A DNA stretch of 35,001 nt, from NCBI GenBank assembly GCA_017651565.1, contig JAGCCQ010000012.1, positions 1-35,001 on the forward strand. The letters run 5' to 3'. Source of the DNA: Bacilli bacterium (lineage in GTDB: Bacteria > Bacillota_I > Bacilli_A > RFN20 > CAG-826). This document shows, piece by piece, positions 17,777 to 26,246 of this stretch. The notes beneath the pieces are model-generated. The model was not told where the DNA came from. It saw only the letters and a list, made by a program, of their open reading frames with translations, and made no database searches. Position 1 is the first letter of the stretch. Every line of letters begins with the position of its first letter. Made by a program: the position numbers and the translations under genes.

Positions 17777-19228
17777 ATGAATTATATCGGAATTGATTTA
17801 GGCACGTCTTCAATTAAAGGCTTGCTCGTTACAGAAAAAGGCAAAATCTTAAACGAAGCATCATACATGTATGATGTCTCATATCCTGCTCCTAACTTCA
17901 GTGAACAAAATCCTGAAGATTGGATTAAAGGTTTAAAGTTCGTTTTAAATAAACTTTGCGATAACGTGAGAAACACAATCGGTGGTATCTCATTCGGTGG
18001 TCAAATGCACGGCTTAGTTATCTTAGATGAAAATGATAATATTATTAGACCATGTATTCTTTGGAACGATGGTAGAACTGAAGAAGAAACAAAATACTTA
18101 AACGAAGTTATCGGAAAGAAGAAACTTTCTGACTTAACTGCAAATATCGCTTTCGCAGGTTTCACTGCTCCAAAATTACTTTGGTTAGCAAAGAATGAAC
18201 CAGAAAACTTCAAGAAAATTAACAAGATTATGCTTCCAAAAGATTATCTTGTTTACTATTTAACAGGTAAATTTGTATCTGATTATTCAGATGCTTCAGG
18301 AACATTATTCTTTGACGTTAAAAACAAAAATTGGTCAGAAGAAATGTGCGACATTTGTGGAATTAAGCCTTCACAATTACCTCGTTTATGTTCTGGATTA
18401 GAAGTCGTTGGTAAAGTTAAAGAAAAATTCAATTTACCAAACGCAATTGTTTCTGCTGGTGCAGGTGATAACGCTGCTGCAGCTATTGGTACAGGAACTA
18501 TTTTTGATGGTTCATGTAACATCTCTTTAGGTACTAGTGGAACAGTATTTATTTCTTCAGATAAATTCGCTGTTGATAAAAATAACTCATTACATAGCTT
18601 TGCACATACAACAGGTAAATTCTCATTAATGGGATGTATCCTTTCTGCTGCTAGTGCTAACAAATGGTGGTTAGAAGATGTCTTAAGCACTGATGATTAT
18701 TCAGGTAGCGTTAGAGGCATGGAAGAAAAAATGGGCGAAAATACAATTTACTTCTTACCATATCTTTCCGGTGAAAGAAGCCCACACAACGATGTTAATG
18801 CAAGAGGCGCTTTTGTTGGTTTAGCTATTAATTCTACAAGACAAGAAATGTCTTTAGCAGTATTAGAAGGTGTTTCTTTCGCATTAAGAGATTGTGTTGA
18901 AATTGCTAGAAAAGAAGGCGTTGTTATTCCTAAGTCCACATTATGCGGTGGTGGCGCAAAATCTAGCTTATGGCAAAAGATTTTAGCTAACGTTTTGAAT
19001 ATGGATATCTGCTTATTAGAAACAGAACAAGGGCCATCATATGGTGGTGCTATGTTAGCTATGGTTGCTAATAAAGAATATCCAACTATTGAAGACGCAG
19101 TTAACGAATTAGTTAAAGTTAGAAAAGTTATTAAACCAGATCCAGAAATCGTTGCAAAATACGAAAAGAAATATCAAACATTCAAACAAATTTATCCAAA
19201 CTTAAAAGATATTTACAAAATTCTATAG
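17777..19228 (+). CDS. xylB: Xylulokinase
   Basis: FGGY kinase that phosphorylates D-xylulose to xylulose-5-phosphate, the second step of xylose use after xylose isomerase. Visible are the N-terminal GIDLGTSSIKGLLV, SFGGQMHGLV with the substrate-binding residues typical of XylB, CILWNDGRT, AGFTAPKLLWL, LPKDYLVYYLTG, DYSDASGTLFFDV and the C-terminal ATP-site GGGAKSSLWQ. Length 483 is standard. A strong AGAGG ribosome site precedes the ATG. No convincing promoter hexamers are seen in the 90 bases upstream, and xylA lies 4.7 kb away rather than adjacent. Confidence 0.96.
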   Translation: MNYIGIDLGTSSIKGLLVTEKGKILNEASYMYDVSYPAPNFSEQNPEDWIKGLKFVLNKLCDNVRNTIGGISFGGQMHGLVILDENDNIIRPCILWNDGRTEEETKYLNEVIGKKKLSDLTANIAFAGFTAPKLLWLAKNEPENFKKINKIMLPKDYLVYYLTGKFVSDYSDASGTLFFDVKNKNWSEEMCDICGIKPSQLPRLCSGLEVVGKVKEKFNLPNAIVSAGAGDNAAAAIGTGTIFDGSCNISLGTSGTVFISSDKFAVDKNNSLHSFAHTTGKFSLMGCILSAASANKWWLEDVLSTDDYSGSVRGMEEKMGENTIYFLPYLSGERSPHNDVNARGAFVGLAINSTRQEMSLAVLEGVSFALRDCVEIARKEGVVIPKSTLCGGGAKSSLWQKILANVLNMDICLLETEQGPSYGGAMLAMVANKEYPTIEDAVNELVKVRKVIKPDPEIVAKYEKKYQTFKQIYPNLKDIYKIL

Positions 19229-19237
19229 GAGTAAATT

Positions 19238-20386
19238 ATGAACAAAAAGTTGTGGTTAACTTTAGTTTCTGCAGCAGTATTAGGTCTTGCTGGATGTTCA
19301 AATGATTCACCAAAACCTGATAATGGAAAAAAACCAGACCCAGAACCAGAAGTGGAAGTAGATGAAGTTCCAGTATTTGTTTTGTCTGGCCAATCCAACA
19401 TGGAAGGAAGCACCAACTGGAGACTTAATGGTGAAAATCTTCTTAAGAAATACATGGAAGAACTTGGAGAAGATTATTCATTTGTCGACCCTGATGAAAC
19501 CAATAATACAGTTGACCAAAAGGCTACTAGAAAAGATGGAATTGAAAATGTTTTAACCACATATTATGGTTTTTATCATCCTAAAGGATGGACACAAGCC
19601 CACACAGCTTCATTGGATACAAGCACTCCTGAAGCTAGATTAACTCCAAATTTTAAACCTACTACAGTTGGAATGGGTGTAAGTGATGGCGACAAGGATG
19701 ATTTTTTTGGCCCTGAGGTAGGTTTAGCGTATAAACTTGGTAAAACATATAACGGGGAAGAACCAATTCATCTCGTAAAATGTGCATTTTCAGGTTCAGG
19801 ATTTAGCCAAGGTACTGTTAACTGGAGAAATTATCCTGATGAGTCAAAAACAGATGAACAAAATGCTAATTCATCCTTGTATTATTTATTGAAAAGATAC
19901 ACTGATAATTCTTTAAAAGTAATTGAAGACCAAGGCAAAAAACCTGTCATAAAGGGATTCATTTGGCATCAAGGAGAAAGTGATGCTGGCAACAAGAACT
20001 ACCAAACAGAAATGGAGGGTTTGATTGCTAGATTCCGTGATGATTACAAAGAATATGCTACTGATGGAGAAGGTGACAATATTGCATTCTTAGATTGCAC
20101 AATTTATGACGGTCCTCAAAGTCCTTATGGATCACAAGACGAAATAAATAACGGAATTAACGCTAGAAAGAATGCTATTGCAGCAAAAGGCCAATTGGAT
20201 CCTACTGATGCAAATTACGAAAAGAATTATATCGTTGATGGCACATTTACTGACCACGGACTTTCGTTAAAGATAGGTGATGCTGATAAAGGTGGGTATA
20301 ACACATATCACTACAATACTAAAGATGCATTTATCTTAGGTGAAGCTTACGCTGATATAATTCTTAACAATAATCTTTTAGATTAA
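19238..20386 (+). CDS. Secreted esterase lipoprotein (sialate O-acetylesterase/CE6-like)
   Basis: Cell-surface lipoprotein of 382 residues: signal peptide with lipobox GLAGC, a Pro/Glu/Asp-rich linker (about 24-44), then an SGNH-type domain. Catalytic blocks: FVLSGQSNMEGS with the nucleophile Ser, GFIWHQGESDAG, and a C-terminal His segment near YHYNTKDAFILGEAYAD. The SASA/CE6 families include acetylxylan esterases; removal of acetyl groups from xylan is the likely role here because it follows xylB by nine bases. Substrate is inferred from context. Confidence 0.85.
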   Translation: MNKKLWLTLVSAAVLGLAGCSNDSPKPDNGKKPDPEPEVEVDEVPVFVLSGQSNMEGSTNWRLNGENLLKKYMEELGEDYSFVDPDETNNTVDQKATRKDGIENVLTTYYGFYHPKGWTQAHTASLDTSTPEARLTPNFKPTTVGMGVSDGDKDDFFGPEVGLAYKLGKTYNGEEPIHLVKCAFSGSGFSQGTVNWRNYPDESKTDEQNANSSLYYLLKRYTDNSLKVIEDQGKKPVIKGFIWHQGESDAGNKNYQTEMEGLIARFRDDYKEYATDGEGDNIAFLDCTIYDGPQSPYGSQDEINNGINARKNAIAAKGQLDPTDANYEKNYIVDGTFTDHGLSLKIGDADKGGYNTYHYNTKDAFILGEAYADIILNNNLLD

Positions 20387-20398
20387 TAGAGCAAAATA

Positions 20399-20436
20399 AA
20401 AACTGGATTTGAGTAAATCTCTATCCAGTTTTGTTT
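20399..20436. terminator. Bidirectional terminator between convergent esterase genes
   Basis: Perfect 10 bp stem AAAACTGGAT (20399-20408) / ATCCAGTTTT (20423-20432) with T-rich flanks on both strands. It serves the gene ending at 20386 (plus) and the gene ending at 20443 (minus). Confidence 0.88.
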
Positions 20437-20442
20437 TGCCTT

Positions 20443-21366
20443 TTAAATGCCGTAAATTGACTTAATTTTCTCTGCTAGAAGATTAGCTGTTATTTCAGCT
20501 GCCATCTTTGTAAGGTGAACGCCGTCATTATTATCAGGTCTAAAAAGTTGATCATCGGTATATTTTTCGAATTCACTATTTAAATCTAATAAGTAACAAT
20601 TTAAGTCTTGTGCTAGTTGTCTTTGAAGCGGAACTACTTCATTGCATATTACATCACTAGGAATATTAAATTGATTAGGAGTTTTAGTTCTTGGAGAAGT
20701 CATCATAATAATATTTAAATCCTCTCCAAAAGTAGTGCGATATGTATTAACTAAATCTGTATAATCCTTAACATAATCGTTCTTTTCGTTTTCCCAGTTA
20801 GTTGCGTCGTTAGTACCTAATAAGATAGATAAAACGATAGGACTACCTGTTAATGAAGTTTGATATTGCTCTGTAGCGTTGTATGCGGGATTATACCGTC
20901 CAAAATCTTTAAATGAAGCGCCATTTTTTCCACAGTTGCTGACAGTGACTAAATGTCCACCTAAATTATCATCAATATAATTAGGATAAGATTCAGTTGG
21001 CCAACTGTGTCCTTCGGTTAATGAATCACCAACACAAGTAATTTGACCTTCAATAAGTTTGTTAACACTGATATCGACGTCAACAGAAAGACCTCTATAA
21101 CTAACAGTAATGCTATCTTGAGAAGCTTTTAAATTCTTTCCACCAGTAATAGCAAAGTCAGTTACTGTTGTTCTATTTCCTTCTTTGTCTGTGTAATCTA
21201 AAGTTAAACCTTCTTTGTCGAAATTATTTCCGGCGTTGTATAGAGTTTTATTTGGAAATGTAAGTATTGTTAAATATTCTCTTGGAGCTTTTTCATCGCT
21301 TCCGCCACACCCTACTAAAAGTAGGGCAGCAGATGCAATTAAGAGAGATTTACTTATTTTAAGCAT
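20443..21366 (-). CDS. SGNH/GDSL esterase lipoprotein with N-terminal Ig-like domain
   Basis: Secreted lipoprotein of 307 residues. Signal with lipobox LLVGC, a bacterial Ig-like domain at about 30-105 (LTILTFPNKTLYNAG ... ITGGKNLKASQDSITVSYRG), then an SGNH hydrolase. Block I is CVGDSLTEGHS with the Ser nucleophile, the Gly block is NCGKNG, the Asn block is LLGTNDATN, and the C-terminal Asp/His pair is in NDGVHLTKMA. Likely a carbohydrate esterase acting on acetylated or feruloylated xylan, by context. The start overlaps the GH43 end by 13 bases, so translation is coupled. Confidence 0.87.
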   Translation of the reverse strand: MLKISKSLLIASAALLLVGCGGSDEKAPREYLTILTFPNKTLYNAGNNFDKEGLTLDYTDKEGNRTTVTDFAITGGKNLKASQDSITVSYRGLSVDVDISVNKLIEGQITCVGDSLTEGHSWPTESYPNYIDDNLGGHLVTVSNCGKNGASFKDFGRYNPAYNATEQYQTSLTGSPIVLSILLGTNDATNWENEKNDYVKDYTDLVNTYRTTFGEDLNIIMMTSPRTKTPNQFNIPSDVICNEVVPLQRQLAQDLNCYLLDLNSEFEKYTDDQLFRPDNNDGVHLTKMAAEITANLLAEKIKSIYGI

Positions 21367-22796
21367 AATTTATAAGCGTCGAGCTTGCCTTTCATATCAG
21401 TGAATTTGATATAAACAGCATTTTTCTCAGTACCATTAACGATATTGAGAACGATTTCGCCCTCGCCTTTAATATCGAAATCAACGCTAGAAATAGCTTC
21501 GCCATTTTCTGCGTATTCGAGGATTGCTTTACCTTTTGCTTTTCCTTTAACTGCTAAAGCGACTTGTTGAGTTTTTCTTAAATCGAAATATTTATAACCC
21601 ATGAGTGCACCATCTTTGACGTTTTCGATATATTGAGTTTCAACTGTATCAGTATCTTTACCGGATTGAGTGATACACATTTTGCCTTTTTGCCATGGCC
21701 AACGGAAGAAGTTATAGAAGATATTTCCTTCTTTTGGCATTAAGCAGCAGCAGATACTTGCTGGGTATTCACCTTCACCTTTTAATGGTCCACCATTAAG
21801 ACCGCAAGATGTCATTTCAACTTGCTTGATTGAACCATCTTTTTCAATCTTGATTTCTTCAGCTAAACCTTGTCTATCTGTGTTAGTGAAGTTTGTGTGT
21901 CTGTGATAGAAAATATAGAATTTTCCGTTAGGCATGCAAGCGATACCACCATGGTTGTTACCGATAGGGTAGCAAGCATCTTTTTTAGCTCTACCATTTA
22001 AGCCAACATCGCCGTTAGAAACGATAGTGCCACCGAATTTGAATGGTCCCATTGGACTATCTGATGTAGCGTAGCATAATTCGTGTCCGTCATATGCGGA
22101 GTAAACGAAATAGTATTTTCCATTAATCTTTCTAATAGAAGAAGCTTCAAAAAATTCGTGTCCGTTCCATTCTGGGTCACATTCGCCTCTCTTGAAGAAA
22201 ATCTTCTTTGGTTCACCTTTAATAGTGACCATGTCTTTTTCTAATTCCATGACGTAACCGCCATCGATTTTGAAACCTTTAAATGTAATTTGTGGGAAGA
22301 ATGTAGTAGCACCGAAACCAGAGTATAAATAAACTCTTCCGTCATCATCAACTAAGACACCTGGGTCAAATTGGAAAACGTCGTGTTTTCTAGCACCTAA
22401 AACAGTGCCATCTGGGAAGTGGACGTGTCCAACAAATTTGAATGGGCCTGTAGGCTTGTCAGCAACTGCAACACCTGTATGACCAACCCAGTCAAATGCG
22501 TAATAAATATAATATTTTCCATCTGGGCCTTGGCAAACATCTGGTGCGTATAAATCGTGTTTATTCTTTTTGTTATCTGGATCTTCAGTTCTTAAAAGAA
22601 TTTCACCTTCATATCTCCAGTCAGATAAATCGTTTACTGGAGCTGACCAAGTAACATAGTTATTGTGGCAGAAATTGAATGCGCCGAATTGGTCGTGACT
22701 ACCATAAACATAAACACGATCACCAAAAACGTGTGGTTCACCATCAGGAATATATTCGTACAATGGTAAATAAGGGTTATAAACCTGTTTTTTCAT
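21354..22796 (-). CDS. Glycoside hydrolase family 43 (beta-xylosidase / arabinofuranosidase)
   Basis: Five-bladed propeller hydrolase, 480 residues. The three acidic residues of GH43 are placed by motif: YIPDGEPHVF near residue 18 (base), FDPGVLVDDDGRVYLY (pKa-modulating Asp), and HEFFEASSIRKINGKYYF (catalytic acid Glu). A C-terminal beta domain follows from about 370. No signal peptide, so it should cleave imported xylo- or arabino-oligosaccharides inside the cell. It is co-directional with the AraC regulator upstream. The ribosome site AGAGGT lies inside a hairpin (22797-22840). Confidence 0.9.
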   Translation of the reverse strand: MKKQVYNPYLPLYEYIPDGEPHVFGDRVYVYGSHDQFGAFNFCHNNYVTWSAPVNDLSDWRYEGEILLRTEDPDNKKNKHDLYAPDVCQGPDGKYYIYYAFDWVGHTGVAVADKPTGPFKFVGHVHFPDGTVLGARKHDVFQFDPGVLVDDDGRVYLYSGFGATTFFPQITFKGFKIDGGYVMELEKDMVTIKGEPKKIFFKRGECDPEWNGHEFFEASSIRKINGKYYFVYSAYDGHELCYATSDSPMGPFKFGGTIVSNGDVGLNGRAKKDACYPIGNNHGGIACMPNGKFYIFYHRHTNFTNTDRQGLAEEIKIEKDGSIKQVEMTSCGLNGGPLKGEGEYPASICCCLMPKEGNIFYNFFRWPWQKGKMCITQSGKDTDTVETQYIENVKDGALMGYKYFDLRKTQQVALAVKGKAKGKAILEYAENGEAISSVDFDIKGEGEIVLNIVNGTEKNAVYIKFTDMKGKLDAYKLCLK

Positions 22797-22840
22797 ATAA
22801 AAAATACCTCTAATCGCTATTGTACTTGATTAAAGGTATT
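22797..22840 (-). promoter_or_regulatory. Hairpin with T-run covering the GH43 ribosome site
   Basis: On the minus strand AATACCT (22840-22834) pairs with AGGTATT (22809-22803), with an additional AATC/GATT pairing inside. Six T follow, then the GH43 ATG at 22796. The AGAGGT ribosome site is in the 3' arm. The element can act as a terminator for the AraC gene and as a translational switch for GH43. Confidence 0.65.
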
Positions 22841-22864
22841 AAAATTAAGACTTTCTTATTATTG

Positions 22865-23842
22865 TTACTCGATATTTTTAGCAATTTTATATGCTTCAAG
22901 AACTTTAATAGATTCAGATGCTGAATAAATACTTTCTTTCTCTTCAGTAGTATATGTCTTAGTAGAAGAAGCACCGTCAGCAGACATATGTTCTTTTCTA
23001 TAAGCTTTTGGAGTACATCCAAATTTCTTAATGAACATCTTAGTCATATATTTAGGATCACTGAATCCTGATTCGTAAGAAATTTCTAATAAACTCTTTT
23101 CATTATTTTCCATTAAACGAATAGCGCTTTCCATACGTCTTAAGTTGACATATTCTTGGAAAGTAACTCCGAAGTAAGAAGAGAATAAGTGAGAGAAGTG
23201 GGTGACCGATAAGTCTTCTTCTGATGCGATATCTTCTAAACGGATGTGGTTAGCATAGTTTAAATCAATATAAGAAATAATTCTTTCTAATCTATTTGTT
23301 TTCTTCTTAATTTTTTCTTTTTCGATTTCACTAACGATTTCATGGTCTACATATTTATACAAATATGCCATAATTTGTGAAATCTCAGAAACTAATGTGA
23401 TCTGATAGTATTTTTCTTGTTTGAAATATGAAAGAGCAGAGTCAGTTAATAAATCGTTAACAATCTTAGCTCTGTCGCCTGGCAATACATCATTTAATTT
23501 AACAGACTTGAACATAGTGGTTCTAATCTGCGGGAAGTAGTTTAGTAAGAAGTGGTTAGAAATTTGGAGAATTAAGAAAACAGGACTATTTTCTAAATCT
23601 AGTGTTCCGTCCTCAAGTGGCATAGCTGAAATACTATGAATGTCATGTGAACCAATAAGATAAACATCGCCTTCTTCACACTTGCATTCAGCGCCATTAA
23701 TAGTAAATTGACCGTGTCCTTTGATTACCATTAAAAGTTCAAATTCTTTATGTAAGTGAGCGTTTCTAAAAGAAATCTCATTTACTAGAATTCTTATGTG
23801 GTTAATCTTAGGGAATTGGACTAACTCGAGTTGTTTACTCAT
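22865..23842 (-). CDS. AraC family transcriptional regulator
   Basis: Likely regulator of the xylan/xylose genes. The N-terminal half is a cupin-like sensor domain (HLHKEFELLMVIKGHGQF, EEGDVYLIGSHDIHS). The C-terminal half has two helix-turn-helix motifs (IRLEDIASEEDLSVTHFSHL and LLEISYESGFSDPKYMTKMF, ending FIKKFGCTPKAYRKE). About 40 extra residues follow the usual AraC end. The ATG at 23842 gives 325 residues; a TTG 21 bases upstream is in frame but lies over the predicted promoter. It has no visible ribosome site. It is divergent from xylA and co-directional with GH43 and the SGNH esterase. Confidence 0.92.
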   Translation of the reverse strand: MSKQLELVQFPKINHIRILVNEISFRNAHLHKEFELLMVIKGHGQFTINGAECKCEEGDVYLIGSHDIHSISAMPLEDGTLDLENSPVFLILQISNHFLLNYFPQIRTTMFKSVKLNDVLPGDRAKIVNDLLTDSALSYFKQEKYYQITLVSEISQIMAYLYKYVDHEIVSEIEKEKIKKKTNRLERIISYIDLNYANHIRLEDIASEEDLSVTHFSHLFSSYFGVTFQEYVNLRRMESAIRLMENNEKSLLEISYESGFSDPKYMTKMFIKKFGCTPKAYRKEHMSADGASSTKTYTTEEKESIYSASESIKVLEAYKIAKNIE

Positions 23843-23850
23843 ACATACAT

Positions 23851-23879
23851 ATAATACGCACAATAACGGAAAAACGCAA
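23851..23879 (-). promoter_or_regulatory. Promoter of the AraC-type regulator
   Basis: On the minus strand TTGCGT (23879-23874), a 17-base spacer and TATTAT (23856-23851). The ATG is eight bases beyond the -10, so the transcript may be leaderless. One arm of the inverted operator repeat covers the spacer and touches the -10. Confidence 0.55.
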
Positions 23880-23915
23880 GATTATCATATAAAAAATGAA
23901 TAAGTTATCGTGCGT
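23856..23915. promoter_or_regulatory. Candidate regulator operator: inverted 12 bp sites between araC-type gene and xylA
   Basis: GTTATTGTGCGT (minus, 23867-23856) and GTTATCGTGCGT (plus, 23904-23915) differ by one base. They face outwards, one towards each divergent gene, with a 36-base spacer. Each lies just before the likely transcription start on its side. No second copy of the motif was found by eye elsewhere in the window. Confidence 0.65.
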
Positions 23916-23960
23916 GTATTAAAGGAAAAAACGTAATATTAAACCGAGGTATAAAAAATT

Positions 23961-25274
23961 ATGGAATATTTTGATTTTGTAAAAAAAGTAGTTTTTGAGG
24001 GCCCAGAAAGCAAAAATCCTTTTGCATTCAAGTTTTATGATCCAGAAAAAGTCATTCTTGGAAAGCCAATGAAAGAACACTTAAAATTCGCTATGGCTTG
24101 GTGGCACAATCTTGGTGCTGATGGAACAGATATGTTCGGTCGTGGCACAATTGACAAAAGTTTCGGCGTTGTCCCAGGTACATTAGAACACGCTAAAGCA
24201 AAAGTTGATGCTGGCTTTGAATTCATGACAAAAATGGGAATTAGATATTTCTGTTTCCACGATGTCGACTTAGTTCCAGAACAAAAAGACATTAATGATA
24301 CTAACAAGATGTTGGATGAAGTTAGTGACTACATCTTAGAAAAAGAAAAAGAAACAGGCATCAAATGTTTATGGGGTACTGCAAACTTATTCGGTAACCC
24401 AAGATACATGGCTGGTGCTGGTACATCAAATAGAGTTGATGTTTACTGTTTCGCAGCTGCTCAAATTAAGAAAGCATTAGACATCACTGTTAAACTCGGT
24501 GGTGAAAACTATGTCTTCTGGGGTGGTAGAGAAGGTTATGAAACTCTCCTCAACACAGATATGGGCTTAGAAGAAGAAAACATTGCTCAATTAATGAGAA
24601 TGGCAGTTGAATATGGTAGAAAGATTGGCTTAAAAGGCGACTTCTACATCGAACCAAAACCAAAAGAACCAATGAAACATCAATATGATTTCGATGCAGC
24701 AACATCAATTGGTTTCTTAAGAAAATATGGTTTAGACAAAGACTTCAAGATGAACATTGAAGCTAACCACGCTGAATTAGCAAAACATACATTCGAACAC
24801 GAATTAAGAGTTTCTAGATTAAACGGTATGTTAGGTTCAATCGACGCTAACGAAGGCGACTGTGTCTTAGGTTGGGACGTTGATAGATTCCCAGCAAACG
24901 TTTACACAGCAACATTCGCTATGTTAGAAATCTTAAAAGCTGGTAAGTTAAGCGGTGGCTTAAACTTCGATGCTAAGACAAGAAGAGCTTCAAATACTTA
25001 TGAAGATATGTTTAAAGCATACATCTTAGGTATGGATACATGGGCATTAGGTTTAATCAATGCTGCTAAATTAATCGAAGATGGCAGAATTGAAAAATTC
25101 GTTGCTGATAGATATTCAACATGGAACAGTGATCTTGGTAAAAAGATTAGAGCTGGTAAAGCTAACTTAGAAGAATTAGCAAAAATCGGCTGCGATCAAA
25201 AATACTTTGATGCTGAAAATAGTGGTAGAGAAGAAGAATTACAAGAAATTCTTAACTCTGTCTTATTCAGATAA
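23961..25274 (+). CDS. xylA: Xylose isomerase
   Basis: Converts D-xylose to D-xylulose in the cytoplasm with two divalent metals. Class II enzyme of 437 residues: [16 protein letters not shown], the catalytic His in [44 protein letters not shown], the metal ligands in [16 protein letters not shown] and [13 protein letters not shown], and [17 protein letters not shown]. An ACCGAGGT ribosome site precedes the ATG. Together with xylB it completes entry of xylose into the pentose phosphate pathway. Expression is probably governed by the divergent AraC-type protein. A terminator follows directly. Confidence 0.97.
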   Translation: MEYFDFVKKVVFEGPESKNPFAFKFYDPEKVILGKPMKEHLKFAMAWWHNLGADGTDMFGRGTIDKSFGVVPGTLEHAKAKVDAGFEFMTKMGIRYFCFHDVDLVPEQKDINDTNKMLDEVSDYILEKEKETGIKCLWGTANLFGNPRYMAGAGTSNRVDVYCFAAAQIKKALDITVKLGGENYVFWGGREGYETLLNTDMGLEEENIAQLMRMAVEYGRKIGLKGDFYIEPKPKEPMKHQYDFDAATSIGFLRKYGLDKDFKMNIEANHAELAKHTFEHELRVSRLNGMLGSIDANEGDCVLGWDVDRFPANVYTATFAMLEILKAGKLSGGLNFDAKTRRASNTYEDMFKAYILGMDTWALGLINAAKLIEDGRIEKFVADRYSTWNSDLGKKIRAGKANLEELAKIGCDQKYFDAENSGREEELQEILNSVLFR

Positions 25275-25294
25275 TCTTAAACAAAATCTACATG

Positions 25295-25320
25295 AACCGC
25301 TGTGACCAGCGGTTTTTTTC
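25295..25320 (+). terminator. Rho-independent terminator after xylA
   Basis: Perfect 8 bp stem AACCGCTG-TGAC-CAGCGGTT followed by seven T. xylA is therefore a single-gene transcript on this side. Confidence 0.92.
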
Positions 25321-25386
25321 ATATAATTTGAAAGGCGTTTCTTTTTTTCCACTAAAATAAAATTAGGAATTCGGGGGAATTCATAC

Positions 25387-25991
25387 ATGAAAAAACTATA
25401 TTTGCTTTATCGTTGTTTTCATTACTTTTATGTGGGTGCAATAATGAGGAAGTAAAAAGCGGGGAAGAATTCAAAAGTGATAAACCTATTGTCGAAGAAA
25501 CAGATAGTAAAGAAGATATTGAGGCTGAGGAATATACCCCTTTATTAGCGGACTTAAATACATTTTCTTTTAATATAGATAATTCAGAACTAGGCAAAAT
25601 AAATCAAACATTTGAACATAGACAATTTACAGTTATTAGTGACGAAGAAACTTACAGTAATTTTAACACTACATTTAATTCATTACTTCAAGTCTCTAAT
25701 GAGAAAGATAACACTGAAATTAACTTACCTATAGTTGATTTTGCTAAACAAGATATCGCAGTTATTACTTATCATGAAGAAAACATAAAATCCTCTTTCG
25801 CCACAAGAATAAGTGGTTACATGGGTGGAGATGAATTAATTCTCAAGACAGTAGTGAAGTATGAAGAGGAAGGAGATTATTCTTCATTCGGAATTTTCTA
25901 TGCAGTATTAAAGAAAGATAAATATCATAGAGTTAGAGAAAATTATATTAACTTTGACGATCTTCCTTCAACTTATACTGCTGGAGCGTAA
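25387..25991 (+). CDS. Lipoprotein with apparent one-base frameshift in the signal peptide
   Basis: From 25413 the frame reads FSLLLCGCNNEE, the end of a lipoprotein signal, but has only a TTG to start from. The ATG at 25387, with a GGGGGA ribosome site nine bases upstream, is in another frame that stops after 22 codons. Between them is a run of six A (25390-25395). Adding one A to the run would yield MKKTIFALSLFSLLLCGC, a textbook lipoprotein signal. The mature part has an acidic linker and a beta-rich domain. That domain (LPIVDFAKQDIAVITY onward) vaguely resembles the PrcB C-terminal family; function unknown. It may be a pseudogene, a phase-variable gene or a sequencing artefact. Confidence 0.7.
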
Positions 25992-26074
25992 ACTATCATA
26001 ATTACTAATTAGAATAATTTTGTAAGTATTAACATTAGTTAATTATTTATATAAATTTAATATAAATAAGTGAT

Positions 26075-26097
26075 GGGCTACTTGATAGCCCTTTCTT
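26075..26097 (+). terminator. Terminator after the lipoprotein gene
   Basis: GGGCTA-CTTGA-TAGCCC (26075-26091) followed by TTTCTT. The stem is short but GC-rich. The rest of the 255-base gap to the GH3 start holds AT-rich sequence, a promoter and a structured leader. Confidence 0.6.
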
Positions 26098-26127
26098 ATA
26101 CCCCTAGCATTTCGCATAATTGTCGTT

Positions 26128-26156
26128 TTTACATTACACGTGAAAATTATTATAAT
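26128..26156 (+). promoter_or_regulatory. Promoter of the first GH3 gene
   Basis: TTTACA (26128-26133), 17 bases, then a perfect TATAAT (26151-26156). Transcription would begin near 26163, giving a leader of about 84 bases. Confidence 0.78.
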
Positions 26157-26168
26157 AATAAAGTATTT

Positions 26169-26241
26169 AACGCTTTTGAAAATCTCCTAATGAGTTTTTT
26201 GAGCGTTTTATTTGCGAAAAAAATAATGTCGCAAGAAAGGG
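26169..26241 (+). promoter_or_regulatory. Structured 5' leader of the first GH3 gene
   Basis: AACGCT (26169-26174) pairs with AGCGTT (26202-26207), with extra AAAA/CTC pairing inside, followed by TTTATTT. TTGCG (26212-26216) pairs with CGCAA (26230-26234) directly before the AAGAAAGGG ribosome site. The first is terminator-like, so attenuation or translational control is possible; no known riboswitch class was recognised. Confidence 0.45.
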
Positions 26242-26246
26242 AAAAT

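Noticed and set aside
18283-18690. 135-residue minus-strand frame within xylB
   Set aside because: Antisense shadow of a conserved kinase domain.
23843-23863. TTG start for the AraC-type regulator
   Set aside because: It lies within the -10 and spacer of the predicted promoter; the ATG at 23842 fits better.
26070-26246. N-terminal extension of 59 residues on the first GH3
   Set aside because: It would start inside the preceding terminator and cover the TTTACA/TATAAT promoter and leader hairpins; the ATG at 26247 has a good ribosome site and begins a signal sequence.
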